64,000 nucleotides of DNA from Pseudomonas graminis (GCF_001705435.1 NZ_MDEN01000066.1:330145-394144), one strand, 5' to 3'. Positions 1 through 10,634 are shown, counted from the first letter of the stretch. Notes: generated by a model not told the origin, from the sequence alone. Program-made: numbers and translations.

Positions 1-368
1 TCCAGGACATCATCCTGTTCGGCTACAGCAGCGCCGTCACGATCAACAGCGAGGCGGAGCTCAAGCGTCTGGTGGGGCCTGCGTCCAAAGTCGGTCTGCC
101 GATATTCGAGCATGACGGCTGGGAATACGGGCGTCAGTGGGGCACGGAAGAGGGTCAGACCGAGCTCACGCCCATGGACGAGCAGGTTGTCAGTCCTGAC
201 GGTGCTTACCGCATCAAGCACTTGAGCATGTTGTACGCGCGGGACACTGGATTGGTGGATCGTCGCGAGTTTCTGCTGCTGTCGGTCGAGGAAGACGAGG
301 AGGGCGTTGTTTCCTTCACCACGTCGGTCGGCGTGACCCTGCAGTCCACTGATTTCACCGTCATTTAA
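1..368 (+). CDS. yjfK: YjfK-like DUF2491 family protein (3' part only)
   Basis: The reading frame is open from the first bases of the window (frame of base 3) to the stop at 366-368, so the gene starts upstream and only about its last 120 codons are seen. A GTG at 72 is only an internal codon, because coding sequence (QDIILFGYSS) precedes it. The family call rests mainly on context: it is followed by a DUF350 membrane protein, a DUF1190 lipoprotein and a glutathionylspermidine-synthase-like protein, the order of E. coli yjfK-yjfL-yjfM-yjfC. The visible part is acidic, soluble and has no membrane segment. Its biochemical role is unknown. The stop is 13 bases before yjfL, so the two are co-transcribed. 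Confidence 0.7.
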   Translation, partial: QDIILFGYSSAVTINSEAELKRLVGPASKVGLPIFEHDGWEYGRQWGTEEGQTELTPMDEQVVSPDGAYRIKHLSMLYARDTGLVDRREFLLLSVEEDEEGVVSFTTSVGVTLQSTDFTVI

Positions 369-381
369 AAGGAAGTAAAAA

Positions 382-807
382 ATGCTTGAAGCGCTTCGTA
401 TGTCCGTCAGCGTCCAGTCGTTGCTGAGTTTTGTGGTCTACATCATTGTGGCCGGCGGGTTGTTCGCGTTGTTTCAGATGGCCTACACGCGTCTGACGCC
501 GCACAAGGAATTCGCCCTGATTCGTGAGGGCAATGTTGCCGCGGCGGTCGCCCTCGGCGGTGCGCTGATCGGTTTTGCCCTGCCTGCCAGCAACGTCATC
601 ACCTACAGCATCAGCGTACTGGACGTGGTGATCTGGGCAGTAATCGCAGCAGTCGTACAGCTGCTGGCCTTCACCGCCACCAGCATGGTGCTCAAGGATC
701 TTTCCGCACGCATTACCCGAGGCGAGCTAGCCGCGGCCATCTACGCCGCCAGCGTCTCGATCAGTGTCGGTTTTCTCAACTCGGCCTGCATGACGCCGTC
801 GACCTGA
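382..807 (+). CDS. yjfL: YjfL-like DUF350 inner-membrane protein
   Basis: This is a 141-residue protein with four predicted membrane segments, at about residues 12-36, 50-73, 80-105 and 112-135, with few charged residues between them. That is the usual DUF350 layout, two repeats of two helices. An AAGGAAG ribosome site lies just before the ATG. It is the second gene of the yjfKLMC group, 13 bases after yjfK and 26 before yjfM. DUF350 proteins often accompany glutathionylspermidine-synthase-type ligases and PspA-like proteins, and are thought to form a membrane channel or platform, but no activity is proven. The family is confident; the function is unknown. Confidence 0.8.
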   Translation: MLEALRMSVSVQSLLSFVVYIIVAGGLFALFQMAYTRLTPHKEFALIREGNVAAAVALGGALIGFALPASNVITYSISVLDVVIWAVIAAVVQLLAFTATSMVLKDLSARITRGELAAAIYAASVSISVGFLNSACMTPST

Positions 808-833
808 TCGCCCGTTATCGAAAGGAGTTATCG

Positions 834-1559
834 ATGAGACGTAGTTCCCTCAAGCTGGTCCTGGCCAGCACCCTGCCGCTGGCGATCAGCGCGTGCAGCA
901 AATCCGACACCGTCGAAGTTTCCGCGCAGCAGACCTATCCATCGGTTCAAGCCTGTGTGGATCAGAAAGTCCCGGTCGACATCTGCTCGGACGCCTACAT
1001 GAGCGCGCTGGCGGAGCACCGCCGCGTAGCCCCGACCTACGACGACAAGACGGCTTGCGAAGCAGATTTCGTCCCTGATTACTGCCAGCAGAATGCCGAT
1101 GGCAAATTCACGCCCAAGCTCGGCGGTTTCCAGCTGGAAGTTTCCGGGGAGCTTCCCAAGTCCCAGGTCGACGCAGCGAAGGCCCAGGCCGACCAGTCCG
1201 GCGGCGGTGGCGGCGGCTTTGGTTCCGGGGTGAACGGATTTCTGATGGGCATGCTGGTCAGCAACATGGTTAACGGATTCACCGGTGGTGGCGGTCGTTA
1301 CTACGCCCAGCCCATCTATCAGGAGCGTGACTCGCGGGGTGGATATGGGTATTCCACACTGTCGCGCCAGATCGAACGGGGCAAAACCTTCGGCAACTCC
1401 ACCCAGGCGCGAAGCAGCTCGACCGGCACTTACAGCAAAAGCACCCTTGGCCGTAATTCCTCCGTCTCGTCTTCCGTTTCCCGTGGCGGTTTCGGCAGCC
1501 AGGCGACTGCTCGCAGTGGTTGGGGTGGCAAAAGCAGCGGCTCAAGCTTCGGCGGCTAA
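834..1559 (+). CDS. yjfM: YjfM-like DUF1190 lipoprotein with Gly/Ser-rich tail
   Basis: This is a 241-residue protein with a lipoprotein signal: basic start MRRSSLK, hydrophobic core, then a lipobox ISAC with the acylated Cys at about residue 21. The DUF1190 part (residues 30-110) has paired cysteines. A Gly-rich, partly hydrophobic stretch follows at about 120-150, then a long low-complexity Ser/Gly/Arg tail ending GGKSSGSSFGG. A GAAAGGAGTT ribosome site supports the start. It sits between yjfL and yjfC and is expected to be anchored in the cell envelope. The disordered tail ending in Gly-Gly beside an amidoligase gene makes it a candidate substrate or partner of that enzyme, which is inference. 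Confidence 0.75.
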   Translation: MRRSSLKLVLASTLPLAISACSKSDTVEVSAQQTYPSVQACVDQKVPVDICSDAYMSALAEHRRVAPTYDDKTACEADFVPDYCQQNADGKFTPKLGGFQLEVSGELPKSQVDAAKAQADQSGGGGGGFGSGVNGFLMGMLVSNMVNGFTGGGGRYYAQPIYQERDSRGGYGYSTLSRQIERGKTFGNSTQARSSSTGTYSKSTLGRNSSVSSSVSRGGFGSQATARSGWGGKSSGSSFGG

Positions 1560-1573
1560 CAGGGACGTTACCC

Positions 1574-2731
1574 ATGAAAAGGATCAGCATCCAGGAACGT
1601 CCTGACTGGCGCCAGACAGCCGAGCGTGAAGGGTTCAACTTTCACACCATCGACGGCGAGCGTTACTGGGATGAGCGGGCCTACTACCAGTTCACCGAAG
1701 CGCAGATCACACGGGACATCGAAGCGCCGACCCAGGAGCTTCATGCCATGTGCCTGGACGTCGTGGAAAAGGTCGTCGAGAGTGAAGAACTGCTGACCCG
1801 GCTGGCCATTCCACAGGCGTTCTTCGATCTGGTCCGCACCTCGTGGAAGGAAGGCCACCCGCATTTATACGGACGTTTTGATTTCAGCTATGACGGTGTG
1901 AACTCGGCCAAGCTGCTGGAAGCCAACATGGACACCCCTACGTCAGCATATGAAGCGGGCGCGTTCCAGCTCATCTGGCTTGAAGAGCAGATCCAGCGCG
2001 GCGTATTGCCAGCCCACGCTTCGCAGTTCAACTCGATGGCGGAGGACCTGGTACGGGCGTTTGCGGCGATCAGGGAGGGCGGGCCTTTCTACTTTTCCTG
2101 CATGTCAGGCTCTATCGAAGACAGGGGCACGACTGAGTTCCTGCGCAAAATGGCCGAGCACGCCGGCATCGAAACCCGCCACATCGACATCGAAGACATC
2201 GGCCTGAACGCCAACGGCCGATTTGTCGACCTTGACGGCCGCTGGATCGAACGCATCTTCAAGCTGCATGCCTGGGAGCATGTCTTCCATGAGCCCCACG
2301 GCCAGGCCATCCCGCAGTGCGACACACAGTTCATCGAACCGGCCTGGAAGGCGATCATTTCGAACAAAGGCATCCTGCCGTTGCTGTGGGAATTCAACGA
2401 AGGGCACCCCAATCTGCTGCCGTCTTTCGTCGACCAGAACCCGCAATCCGCAGTGCCGAAGGGCTGGGTGCGCAAGCCGTACTTTTCCCGCGAAGGCGCC
2501 AACATCGAAATCCGCACCCCGACAAACCAGGTCATTTTCGAGGACGGCCCTTACAACGATGCCCCCTACATCCTGCAGGCGTTCGCGCCGTTGCCTCGTT
2601 TTGGCGACAGCTACACGCTGATCGGATCGTGGGTGGTGGGGGATACGGCTTCGGGGATTGGGATTCGTGAAGATGACAGTTTGATCACCAAGGACAGCAG
2701 CCGGTTTTTGCCGCATGTGGTGATTGATTGA
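1574..2731 (+). CDS. yjfC: Glutathionylspermidine synthase-like ATP-grasp ligase
   Basis: The start is the ATG at 1574, 14 bases after the yjfM stop, giving 385 residues; the frame is open upstream only by chance overlap with yjfM. The protein matches the synthetase half of glutathionylspermidine synthase: a GRFDFSYDG segment near residue 95 followed by KLLEANMDTPTS, the ATP/metal-binding region of this ATP-grasp fold, and a C-terminal IGSWVVGDTASGIGIRED stretch. The N-terminal CHAP amidase domain of E. coli Gss is absent, as is usual for YjfC. Family members join a carboxylate to an amine using ATP. The true substrate is unknown, and operon partners suggest envelope proteins or small amines. 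Last gene of its operon. Confidence 0.85.
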   Translation: MKRISIQERPDWRQTAEREGFNFHTIDGERYWDERAYYQFTEAQITRDIEAPTQELHAMCLDVVEKVVESEELLTRLAIPQAFFDLVRTSWKEGHPHLYGRFDFSYDGVNSAKLLEANMDTPTSAYEAGAFQLIWLEEQIQRGVLPAHASQFNSMAEDLVRAFAAIREGGPFYFSCMSGSIEDRGTTEFLRKMAEHAGIETRHIDIEDIGLNANGRFVDLDGRWIERIFKLHAWEHVFHEPHGQAIPQCDTQFIEPAWKAIISNKGILPLLWEFNEGHPNLLPSFVDQNPQSAVPKGWVRKPYFSREGANIEIRTPTNQVIFEDGPYNDAPYILQAFAPLPRFGDSYTLIGSWVVGDTASGIGIREDDSLITKDSSRFLPHVVID

Positions 2732-2773
2732 GGTTTTGATGAGCCCGGCGGTGGGTGCCGCGCCAGAACGAAA

Positions 2774-2796
2774 AAAGCCGCGCAATGCGCGGCTTT
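2774..2796. terminator. Bidirectional rho-independent terminator
   Basis: A 10-bp perfect stem, AAAGCCGCGC paired with GCGCGGCTTT around an AAT loop. Read on the minus strand it ends in a run of six T, so it is a strong terminator for the tRNA gene. On the plus strand TTTCTATTT follows, enough to end the yjf operon. Confidence 0.85.
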
Positions 2797-2801
2797 CTAT
2801 T

Positions 2802-2878
<77 letters not shown>

Positions 2879-2892
2879 TCAGTAGGCCGCGG

Positions 2893-2898
2893 ATTATA
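2893..2898 (-). promoter_or_regulatory. Candidate -10 box of the tRNA gene
   Basis: A TATAAT hexamer on the minus strand 15 bases upstream of the tRNA, overlapping the stop codon of the rmcA-like gene. No good -35 hexamer is visible at the right distance, so only the -10 element is proposed. Confidence 0.4.
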
Positions 2899-5800
2899 AC
2901 GACGGTTTACGCGCTGTGCTATCCGAAACGTCTGAAACGGTTGCACGAAGAAACGTCTTGCAGAATTCCTCCGCGCGAAGGGGCAGGCTGACGAGGTAGC
3001 CCTGGATTTGTTCGCAGCCTTCATCTGCCAGAAATTGCTGCTGTTCGAGGGTTTCGACGCCTTCTGCGATGACTGTCAGTTGCATGCTGCGGCCCAGCGC
3101 GATGATGGCGCGGACAATCGCCGCATCGTGGGGGTCATCAGGCAAACCGCGCACAAACGATTGATCGATCTTGAGGATGTCCAGCGGCAGGCGTTTGAGG
3201 TAACTGAGCGAGGAGTAGCCGGTGCCGAAGTCGTCGATCGCCAGCTGCACGCCGAGTTTCTTCAGGCGATGCAGGACTGAAAGCGCTTCTTCGGTCTGCG
3301 ACATGATGAAGTTCTCGGTGATCTCCAGCTGCAGGCAGCCTGGCTGTAACTGGTGCTGGAGCAGCAGACGCTCGATCCTGTTGACCAGGTTGGGCTGACG
3401 CAGCTGTGCACCGGCAAGGTTCACTGACAAGGGCCCAAACACGTCGTAGCGCTGGTTCCACTCGTGCAACTGCTGGCAGGCCGTATCGAGCACCCATTCG
3501 CCGATCTGCAGGATCATGCCGTTTTCTTCTGCCAGCGGAATAAACCGCTCGGGTGGGATGTGGCCGAAAGTGGGGTGGAACCAGCGTATCAGCGCCTCGG
3601 CCCCGACCAGGCGTTGTGTCAGCAAGCTGATCTTGGGCTGGTAGGACAGGGTGAACTCGTTACGCTCGATGGCGCGCCGCAGCTCGTGCTCCAGGGCAAT
3701 CCGCTCGCTGGCCTGAGCGGTCAGATCGCGCGTGTAATGCTCTACGCGGTTGCGCCCCTTGGCCTTCGAGCGATACATCGCTGCGTCAGCATTCTTGATC
3801 AGCGTGGCCACATCGGCGCCATCGGTGGGAAACAGCGCGCTGCCGATGCTGGTGCTCATGAAGAATTCATGTTCGCCCGCCTGGAACGGCGACGAAAAAC
3901 TGTTGAGCAGCTTGGTGGCGACCGCTTCGGCGTCGCTCGGGTTTTGCAGGCCGGGCAACAGAATGATGAATTCATCACCGCCGAGTCGCGCGACGGTGTC
4001 GATGTCGCGCAGGTTCTCCTTCAGGCGTACCGCTATGCTTTTCAGCAGCAGGTCACCGACCGGGTGGCCGAGGCTGTCGTTGATGTGCTTGAAGCGGTCC
4101 AGGTCCAGAAACAACACCGCGCCAAGGCTGTAAGCCGCTCTGGAGTGAGCCAGCGCGGCGTGCAGTCGGCTTTCGAACAGCGTGCGGTTGGGCAGACCGG
4201 TCAGCGGGTCGTGGTGTGCCTGATAATCCAGCCGGGCCTGAGCCTGCTTCAGGCTGGAAATATCAGCGAACACTGCAACGAAGTGGGTGATGAATTTATC
4301 GCGATTGCGCACGGCACTGATGGTCAGCCAGCTCGGATAGATCTCGCCATTTTTGCGCCGGTTGCTGATCTCGCCCTGCCAATGACCCTCTGCCGTCAGT
4401 TGGTACCACATGGCGGCGTAGAACGCGCTGTCGTGGAGTCCGGACGCCAACAAGCTTGGCGTGTTACCGAGCGCTTCGAGTTCGCTGTAGCCAGTGATCT
4501 CGCTGAAGGCGCGGTTCACGGCATTGATCCGCTGTCGGGTGTCGGTGATCAGTACGCCTTCCGCTGTGCTCTCGAATACCGTTGCGGCCAGTTGCAGCTT
4601 TTCCTGCATCTGGTGGCGGTCGGTGATGTCGCGCGCGATGGTGAGCATGCAGTCCTCACCGGCAATCAGAAGCGGTCGCGCGGAAATCTCGCACAGACGG
4701 ATCTGACCATCCCTGCGACGGATGTGGCTGGTAAAGTCCTTCACGAAACCGTCACGTCTCAGTTGCTCAAGCAGTTGCTGTCGCTCGTTCAAATCTACCC
4801 AGATGCCCAGGTCAAGGGTGGTGCGGTCCAGCGACAACGAGCTGTGATAGCCGGTGATGCGGCTGAAGCCGTCGTTCACCTCCACCAGCAGCCCGTCGTT
4901 TTGCCGCGTAATCAGCAGGCCGTCAGGGGAGGAGTGGAACGCTTTGGCAAATTTCTCTTCGGACATCTGCAGCTGTTGCTGGGCCTCCTTGAGTGGCGTG
5001 ATGTCCCTCACCACCAGAACCACTGCCGCCGTGGAGTCCAGATCAAAAGGCTCGGCTGACAGAAGCCCGGTGAACAGCCGACCATCACTGCGCCGAAACG
5101 GCATTTCCAGATTGCGGATGCTGCCCTTCTGAAGGCGTTGCAGCAGGCTGTGGCCGATGTCGGGAATACCCCAGATGTTCAGCTCGGCAGGCACGCGCCC
5201 GACGACTTCAGCAGGGCTGACGCCGATCTGCTCCAGAAATGCTGGATTCGCCTCCAGAAAGCAGCCGTCCGAAAGACGCGCGATGACCAGCATGTCAGGA
5301 CACTGCGCAAACACCGAGGCGAACTTCCCTTCCGAAAGACGCAGCGCCTCTTCGGTTTGCTTGGCTTCGCTGATGTCGATCATCAGCCCCCGCATCACAG
5401 GCTCTCGGCCATAGCCGATCATGCTTACGATGTCTCGAATCCAGACCACCCTGCCGTCGGCGCTCAGGACTCGATAATCGACGCTGTGATCGTTGCCTTC
5501 CGCCACCTCCCGGTCGCAATAGGCCTGGGCGTAGTCGACGTCCTCCGGATGAACGATACTCCGCCAGAATCCGGGCCTTCGCCATTGGTGCAGCGGATAC
5601 CCCAACAAATCCTGCGCGTGGGGCGAGACATAGTTGTAGGAATAGTCGTGGGTATTGGCTTCCCACGCGATGGCCGAGAGGCTCTCGATCATCCCGCGAT
5701 AGTGATACTCGCTGCTGCGCAGTTCTTGTTCCAGGGCGATTCGGCGGGAGATCTCGGAACTGAGACGACGGTTTATCCGGACTACGATGGCCAGTACCGT

Positions 5801-6142
5801 CGTCAGAAAAAGCAATCCGGGCAGTCCGATGAGCAGAAATTCGTGCCAGAGCTTGCTGCGCTCACTGGAGTGAGTGGCCGCCTGCGAGGCGGAGGGCGAA
5901 TCGTCCAGTCCGCTGAATTGTTCGGGTTGGCGACTTTGATCGATACCCGCAAATCGGTCGCTGATCAAGTCAGTGGGCAGATGAAGACTTATACCGGGTG
6001 CATTCCCGGGTTCAGTATCCTCGCCGGGCAGCCACTCCTGATGCATACCTTGCCCGTTTTCCCCGCCGTGAAGCGATGCCTGGGCGGTGACAGCAGCGGG
6101 GGCGAGCACGCATAAGAGAGCAATGGCCGGCATCCAAATCAT
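2894..6142 (-). CDS. rmcA: RmcA-like PAS-GGDEF-EAL c-di-GMP enzyme
   Basis: A 1082-residue membrane-bound enzyme of cyclic-di-GMP turnover. Order: signal-like start (1-20), short periplasmic stretch, one membrane helix (about 101-122), four tandem PAS domains (about 141-640), GGDEF domain and EAL domain. The GGDEF motif is intact at residues 720-724, with an RDID inhibitory I-site five residues before it. The EAL domain keeps EALIRW (about 848), DDFGTGYSS and AEGVET, so both activities look possible. GAGG precedes the ATG. Position beside rpoD matches P. aeruginosa RmcA (PA0575), which couples redox state and arginine to c-di-GMP. As I recall, that protein is about 1245 residues with a periplasmic ligand-binding domain, and here only about 80 residues could be periplasmic. 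Confidence 0.85.
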   Translation of the reverse strand: MIWMPAIALLCVLAPAAVTAQASLHGGENGQGMHQEWLPGEDTEPGNAPGISLHLPTDLISDRFAGIDQSRQPEQFSGLDDSPSASQAATHSSERSKLWHEFLLIGLPGLLFLTTVLAIVVRINRRLSSEISRRIALEQELRSSEYHYRGMIESLSAIAWEANTHDYSYNYVSPHAQDLLGYPLHQWRRPGFWRSIVHPEDVDYAQAYCDREVAEGNDHSVDYRVLSADGRVVWIRDIVSMIGYGREPVMRGLMIDISEAKQTEEALRLSEGKFASVFAQCPDMLVIARLSDGCFLEANPAFLEQIGVSPAEVVGRVPAELNIWGIPDIGHSLLQRLQKGSIRNLEMPFRRSDGRLFTGLLSAEPFDLDSTAAVVLVVRDITPLKEAQQQLQMSEEKFAKAFHSSPDGLLITRQNDGLLVEVNDGFSRITGYHSSLSLDRTTLDLGIWVDLNERQQLLEQLRRDGFVKDFTSHIRRRDGQIRLCEISARPLLIAGEDCMLTIARDITDRHQMQEKLQLAATVFESTAEGVLITDTRQRINAVNRAFSEITGYSELEALGNTPSLLASGLHDSAFYAAMWYQLTAEGHWQGEISNRRKNGEIYPSWLTISAVRNRDKFITHFVAVFADISSLKQAQARLDYQAHHDPLTGLPNRTLFESRLHAALAHSRAAYSLGAVLFLDLDRFKHINDSLGHPVGDLLLKSIAVRLKENLRDIDTVARLGGDEFIILLPGLQNPSDAEAVATKLLNSFSSPFQAGEHEFFMSTSIGSALFPTDGADVATLIKNADAAMYRSKAKGRNRVEHYTRDLTAQASERIALEHELRRAIERNEFTLSYQPKISLLTQRLVGAEALIRWFHPTFGHIPPERFIPLAEENGMILQIGEWVLDTACQQLHEWNQRYDVFGPLSVNLAGAQLRQPNLVNRIERLLLQHQLQPGCLQLEITENFIMSQTEEALSVLHRLKKLGVQLAIDDFGTGYSSLSYLKRLPLDILKIDQSFVRGLPDDPHDAAIVRAIIALGRSMQLTVIAEGVETLEQQQFLADEGCEQIQGYLVSLPLRAEEFCKTFLRATVSDVSDSTARKPSL

Positions 6143-6234
6143 GGCAGCCTCGGTGATTCATGGGTGAGAATCAACCGAGTGTAGTCGGGCTGGACAGCAG
6201 TGGCACTCTGCCGGAAATTTATTCCTTAAAACGC

Positions 6235-6261
6235 AAAACCCCCAGCAATGCCGGGGGTTTT
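6235..6261 (-). terminator. rpoD terminator
   Basis: A 9-bp stem (AAAACCCCC with GGGGGTTTT) around a nine-base loop, 16 bases after the rpoD stop on the minus strand, flanked by A/T runs on both sides. Confidence 0.85.
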
Positions 6262-6276
6262 GGTACGACGTGTCGC

Positions 6277-8121
<1,845 letters not shown>

Positions 8122-8168
8122 AACACCCTATCCACTGAAGGTCTTGGCGGGCAAAAAACAAGCCGGGG

Positions 8169-8174
8169 ATTATA
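8169..8174 (-). promoter_or_regulatory. Candidate rpoD-specific -10 box
   Basis: A perfect TATAAT on the minus strand (GGGTATAATCC) in the dnaG-rpoD spacer, 48 bases before the rpoD ATG. The -35 region is poor. In other gamma-proteobacteria rpoD also has promoters of its own inside or after dnaG. Confidence 0.4.
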
Positions 8175-8188
8175 CCCGAGCTATGACC

Positions 8189-10156
8189 TCACACGCCAGT
8201 TGAGGTCGGGGTTTGTGCAGGAACTTTGCGATTTAACAGGTTGAGCAGCTGAACTTTTTCTTCTGCGCTCAGGCCTGACTGCCGTTCCTTCCTGATCAAT
8301 TGCTCCAGATGTCGCTCGCGTTGGCGGGCAGACAAGCTAGTTATAGTGTCGAAAAACTGTTGTTCAAGGTTATCGGCCGATATCAGCCATTCCTTTTCCG
8401 CCAGTTGACGCAATAATCGTCCTTGATCGGTGCCATGCCAGCGGGCGATCAACTGCATCGTGCGCAGCTTCGGATTTTTCTGTGTAGCGTCAATCAGTGC
8501 CACGAGAAGCTGCGAATAAACGTTCTCTTCATCGGCGAACGTACTGGCGTTGGCGACCTGTGCCGACAGCTCAGGGTGGTGCAGTAGCGTTCTGAGTGCT
8601 GTCAGCGCCGGTGGCTCTACCGTCGCCGGTGTGCGTGGACCGCGAGGTTCGAAATCAGGGCGCTTGCCGTTCTTGTCCCATTTCTTGCCTTTGTCCCACG
8701 GCTTCTTGTCCCATTTCTTCTGCTGACCGCCCGGCGCGTTCGGTGTCCATTCCTGCTGCGCCTGATAGTCGTGCTGCTGGTAATCGCCGTAATCCGGCAC
8801 GGCCTCGTAATCGAAGCCGGGGTCGTAGCTGGGCTGAGCTTCCGCCGGCGCAGACTGCATCAACTGGTTGACCGCAGCGGTGTCCAGCCCGGTGATTTCT
8901 TTCAGGCGCCGACGCATCAATTCGCGCAAATTGGCGCCCGGCACTTTTTCGATCAGCGGCGCGGCCAGCGTCACCATATGCGCCTTGCCTTCCAGGGAGC
9001 GCGGATCGGCCTCCTTGGTCAGTTGCTCGAAAAAATAGTCGGCCAGCGGTTGTGCGTGCTGGTTGATTCGCGCCTTGAACGCGTCAGTGCCTTCGGCGCG
9101 CACCAAGGTGTCGGGATCTTCCCCTTCGGGCAGAAACAGAAACCTCGCGCGCCGGCCATCCTGCAAGCCGGGAATCGTTGCTTCCAGTGCACGCCAGGCG
9201 GCATTTCGGCCAGCCTGGTCGCCGTCGAAGCAGAACAGCACGTTCGGTACCACACGAAACAGCCGCTTCAAATGCTCTTCACTGGTCGCCGTACCCAGTG
9301 TCGCAACGGCATTGCGCAAGCCTTGTTGGGCCAGTGCAATGACGTCCATGTAACCTTCGACGACGATAATCTCGTCCAGGTTACGGTTAAATTTGCGAGC
9401 TTCGAATAAACCGTACAACTCCTGACCCTTATGAAACACCGGGGTTTCAGGAGAGTTCAGGTATTTAGGCTTGTCGTCGCCCAGTACCCGCCCGCCAAAT
9501 GCGATCACACGGCCGCGGCTGTCGCGAATGGGGAACATCACCCGGTCGCGAAAGCGGTCGTAGCGTTTGCCGGTTTCGGCGTTTTCGATCAGCAAGCCAG
9601 CGTCGATCATCGCCTTCTGCTGAAGGGTGTCGCTGCTTAAGTGCTTGTAGAGGTTATCCCAGCCAGGGGGGGCGAAGCCCAGTCCGAAGTCGCGGGCGAT
9701 CTCGCCTGACAGGCCACGGCCTTTCAGGTATTCCACCGCGGATTTTCGCGTTGGATGGCTTTTCAGCGCAGCCCGGTAAAAGTCGGCGGCGGCGGTTAGC
9801 AGAGGGTAAAGCGGCGAATCAGTAGGCTGGCGGGGCTTTTGCCCTTTTACGCCTTGTTCGCGAGGGACTTCCATCCCGGCGGCTTTGGCAAGGTCTTCGA
9901 CGGCTTGGGGGAAATCCAGGTTGTCGTGGTCCATGATGAAGCCGAGGGCATTGCCACCCGCGCCACAACCGAAGCAGTAATAAAACTGTTTGTCCGGGCT
10001 GACGCTGAACGACGGTGTCTTCTCTTTATGGAAAGGACAACAGGCGCTGAAGTTCTTGCCGGTCTTTTTTAATTGAACGCGTGAGCTGACAACATCGACG
10101 ATGTCGGTGCGGTTCAGGAGGTCGTCAATAAAACCTTGGGGAATCAGTCCGGCCAT
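8189..10156 (-). CDS. dnaG: DNA primase
   Basis: The 655-residue primase makes RNA primers at the replication fork and contacts DnaB helicase. The N-terminal CHC2 zinc ribbon is complete (C40, H43, C61, C64). The catalytic core follows, with the TOPRIM signature VVEGYMDVIA (about residue 264) and DGDQAGRNAA. A low-complexity, Lys/Trp/Gln-rich linker (about 440-510) leads to the C-terminal helicase-binding domain. Second gene of the macromolecular synthesis group. The spacer to rpsU is 262 bases and holds no gene, although P. aeruginosa, as I recall, carries a yqeY-like gene there. Confidence 0.97.
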   Translation of the reverse strand: MAGLIPQGFIDDLLNRTDIVDVVSSRVQLKKTGKNFSACCPFHKEKTPSFSVSPDKQFYYCFGCGAGGNALGFIMDHDNLDFPQAVEDLAKAAGMEVPREQGVKGQKPRQPTDSPLYPLLTAAADFYRAALKSHPTRKSAVEYLKGRGLSGEIARDFGLGFAPPGWDNLYKHLSSDTLQQKAMIDAGLLIENAETGKRYDRFRDRVMFPIRDSRGRVIAFGGRVLGDDKPKYLNSPETPVFHKGQELYGLFEARKFNRNLDEIIVVEGYMDVIALAQQGLRNAVATLGTATSEEHLKRLFRVVPNVLFCFDGDQAGRNAAWRALEATIPGLQDGRRARFLFLPEGEDPDTLVRAEGTDAFKARINQHAQPLADYFFEQLTKEADPRSLEGKAHMVTLAAPLIEKVPGANLRELMRRRLKEITGLDTAAVNQLMQSAPAEAQPSYDPGFDYEAVPDYGDYQQHDYQAQQEWTPNAPGGQQKKWDKKPWDKGKKWDKNGKRPDFEPRGPRTPATVEPPALTALRTLLHHPELSAQVANASTFADEENVYSQLLVALIDATQKNPKLRTMQLIARWHGTDQGRLLRQLAEKEWLISADNLEQQFFDTITSLSARQRERHLEQLIRKERQSGLSAEEKVQLLNLLNRKVPAQTPTSTGV

Positions 10157-10368
10157 GGCGTTCTCATCATCAGGCGCCCCGCCAGAAAGATCGTGGCGAA
10201 TCCAAACCGTAACGACGGTTGCTTGGTCAGTGTAGACGGGTCAACGCGGCCTGAATCAGGCTGGAAGAAATCGACGGGGTTTGTCTCGGTCGCATCTGCG
10301 GCGTCAACAGCCTCTGTCTTGTGTTGCTTGAACAGTGTTGCTTGAGGCTAGAACTGCAACTGCCGACA

Positions 10369-10389
10369 GCCCGGCTTTGAAGGCCGGGC
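10369..10389 (-). terminator. Hairpin downstream of rpsU (attenuator-like)
   Basis: A 7-bp GC stem (GCCCGGC and GCCGGGC) with a 7-base loop, about 30 bases after the rpsU stop on the minus strand. No T-run follows, so it may pause or partly terminate transcription between rpsU and dnaG rather than end it. Confidence 0.45.
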
Positions 10390-10418
10390 AAGGCAGAAGC
10401 TTGCGTCAGACGTCTGTA

Positions 10419-10634
10419 TTAATACAGACGAACGGCGCGGCGCTGTTCGCGCTGTACTTTCTTGGCGTGACGCTTAACAGCAGCTGCTGCTTTACGCTTA
10501 CGCTCAGAAGTCGGCTTCTCGTAAAATTCGCGGCTACGAACTTCAGCCAGAACACCGGCTTTTTCGCAGGAGCGCTTGAAACGACGCAGAGCTACGTCGA
10601 AGGGTTCGTTCTCTTTAACTTTGACGGCTGGCAT
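10419..10634 (-). CDS. rpsU: 30S ribosomal protein S21
   Basis: A small basic protein of 71 residues ([20 protein letters not shown]...) with the typical S21 pattern, an N-terminal conserved part and an Arg/Lys-rich C-terminal helix. It helps start translation at the 30S platform near the anti-Shine-Dalgarno. It is the first gene of the rpsU-dnaG-rpoD group and divergent from tsaD. The last codons and stop lie within a 20-bp perfect palindrome (10411-10430). Confidence 0.98.

Noticed and set aside
3464..5059. 531-residue open frame antisense to the rmcA-like gene
   Set aside because: It is a shadow of the PAS and GGDEF codons; composition (many Gln/Val/Gly/His) is that of reversed coding DNA.
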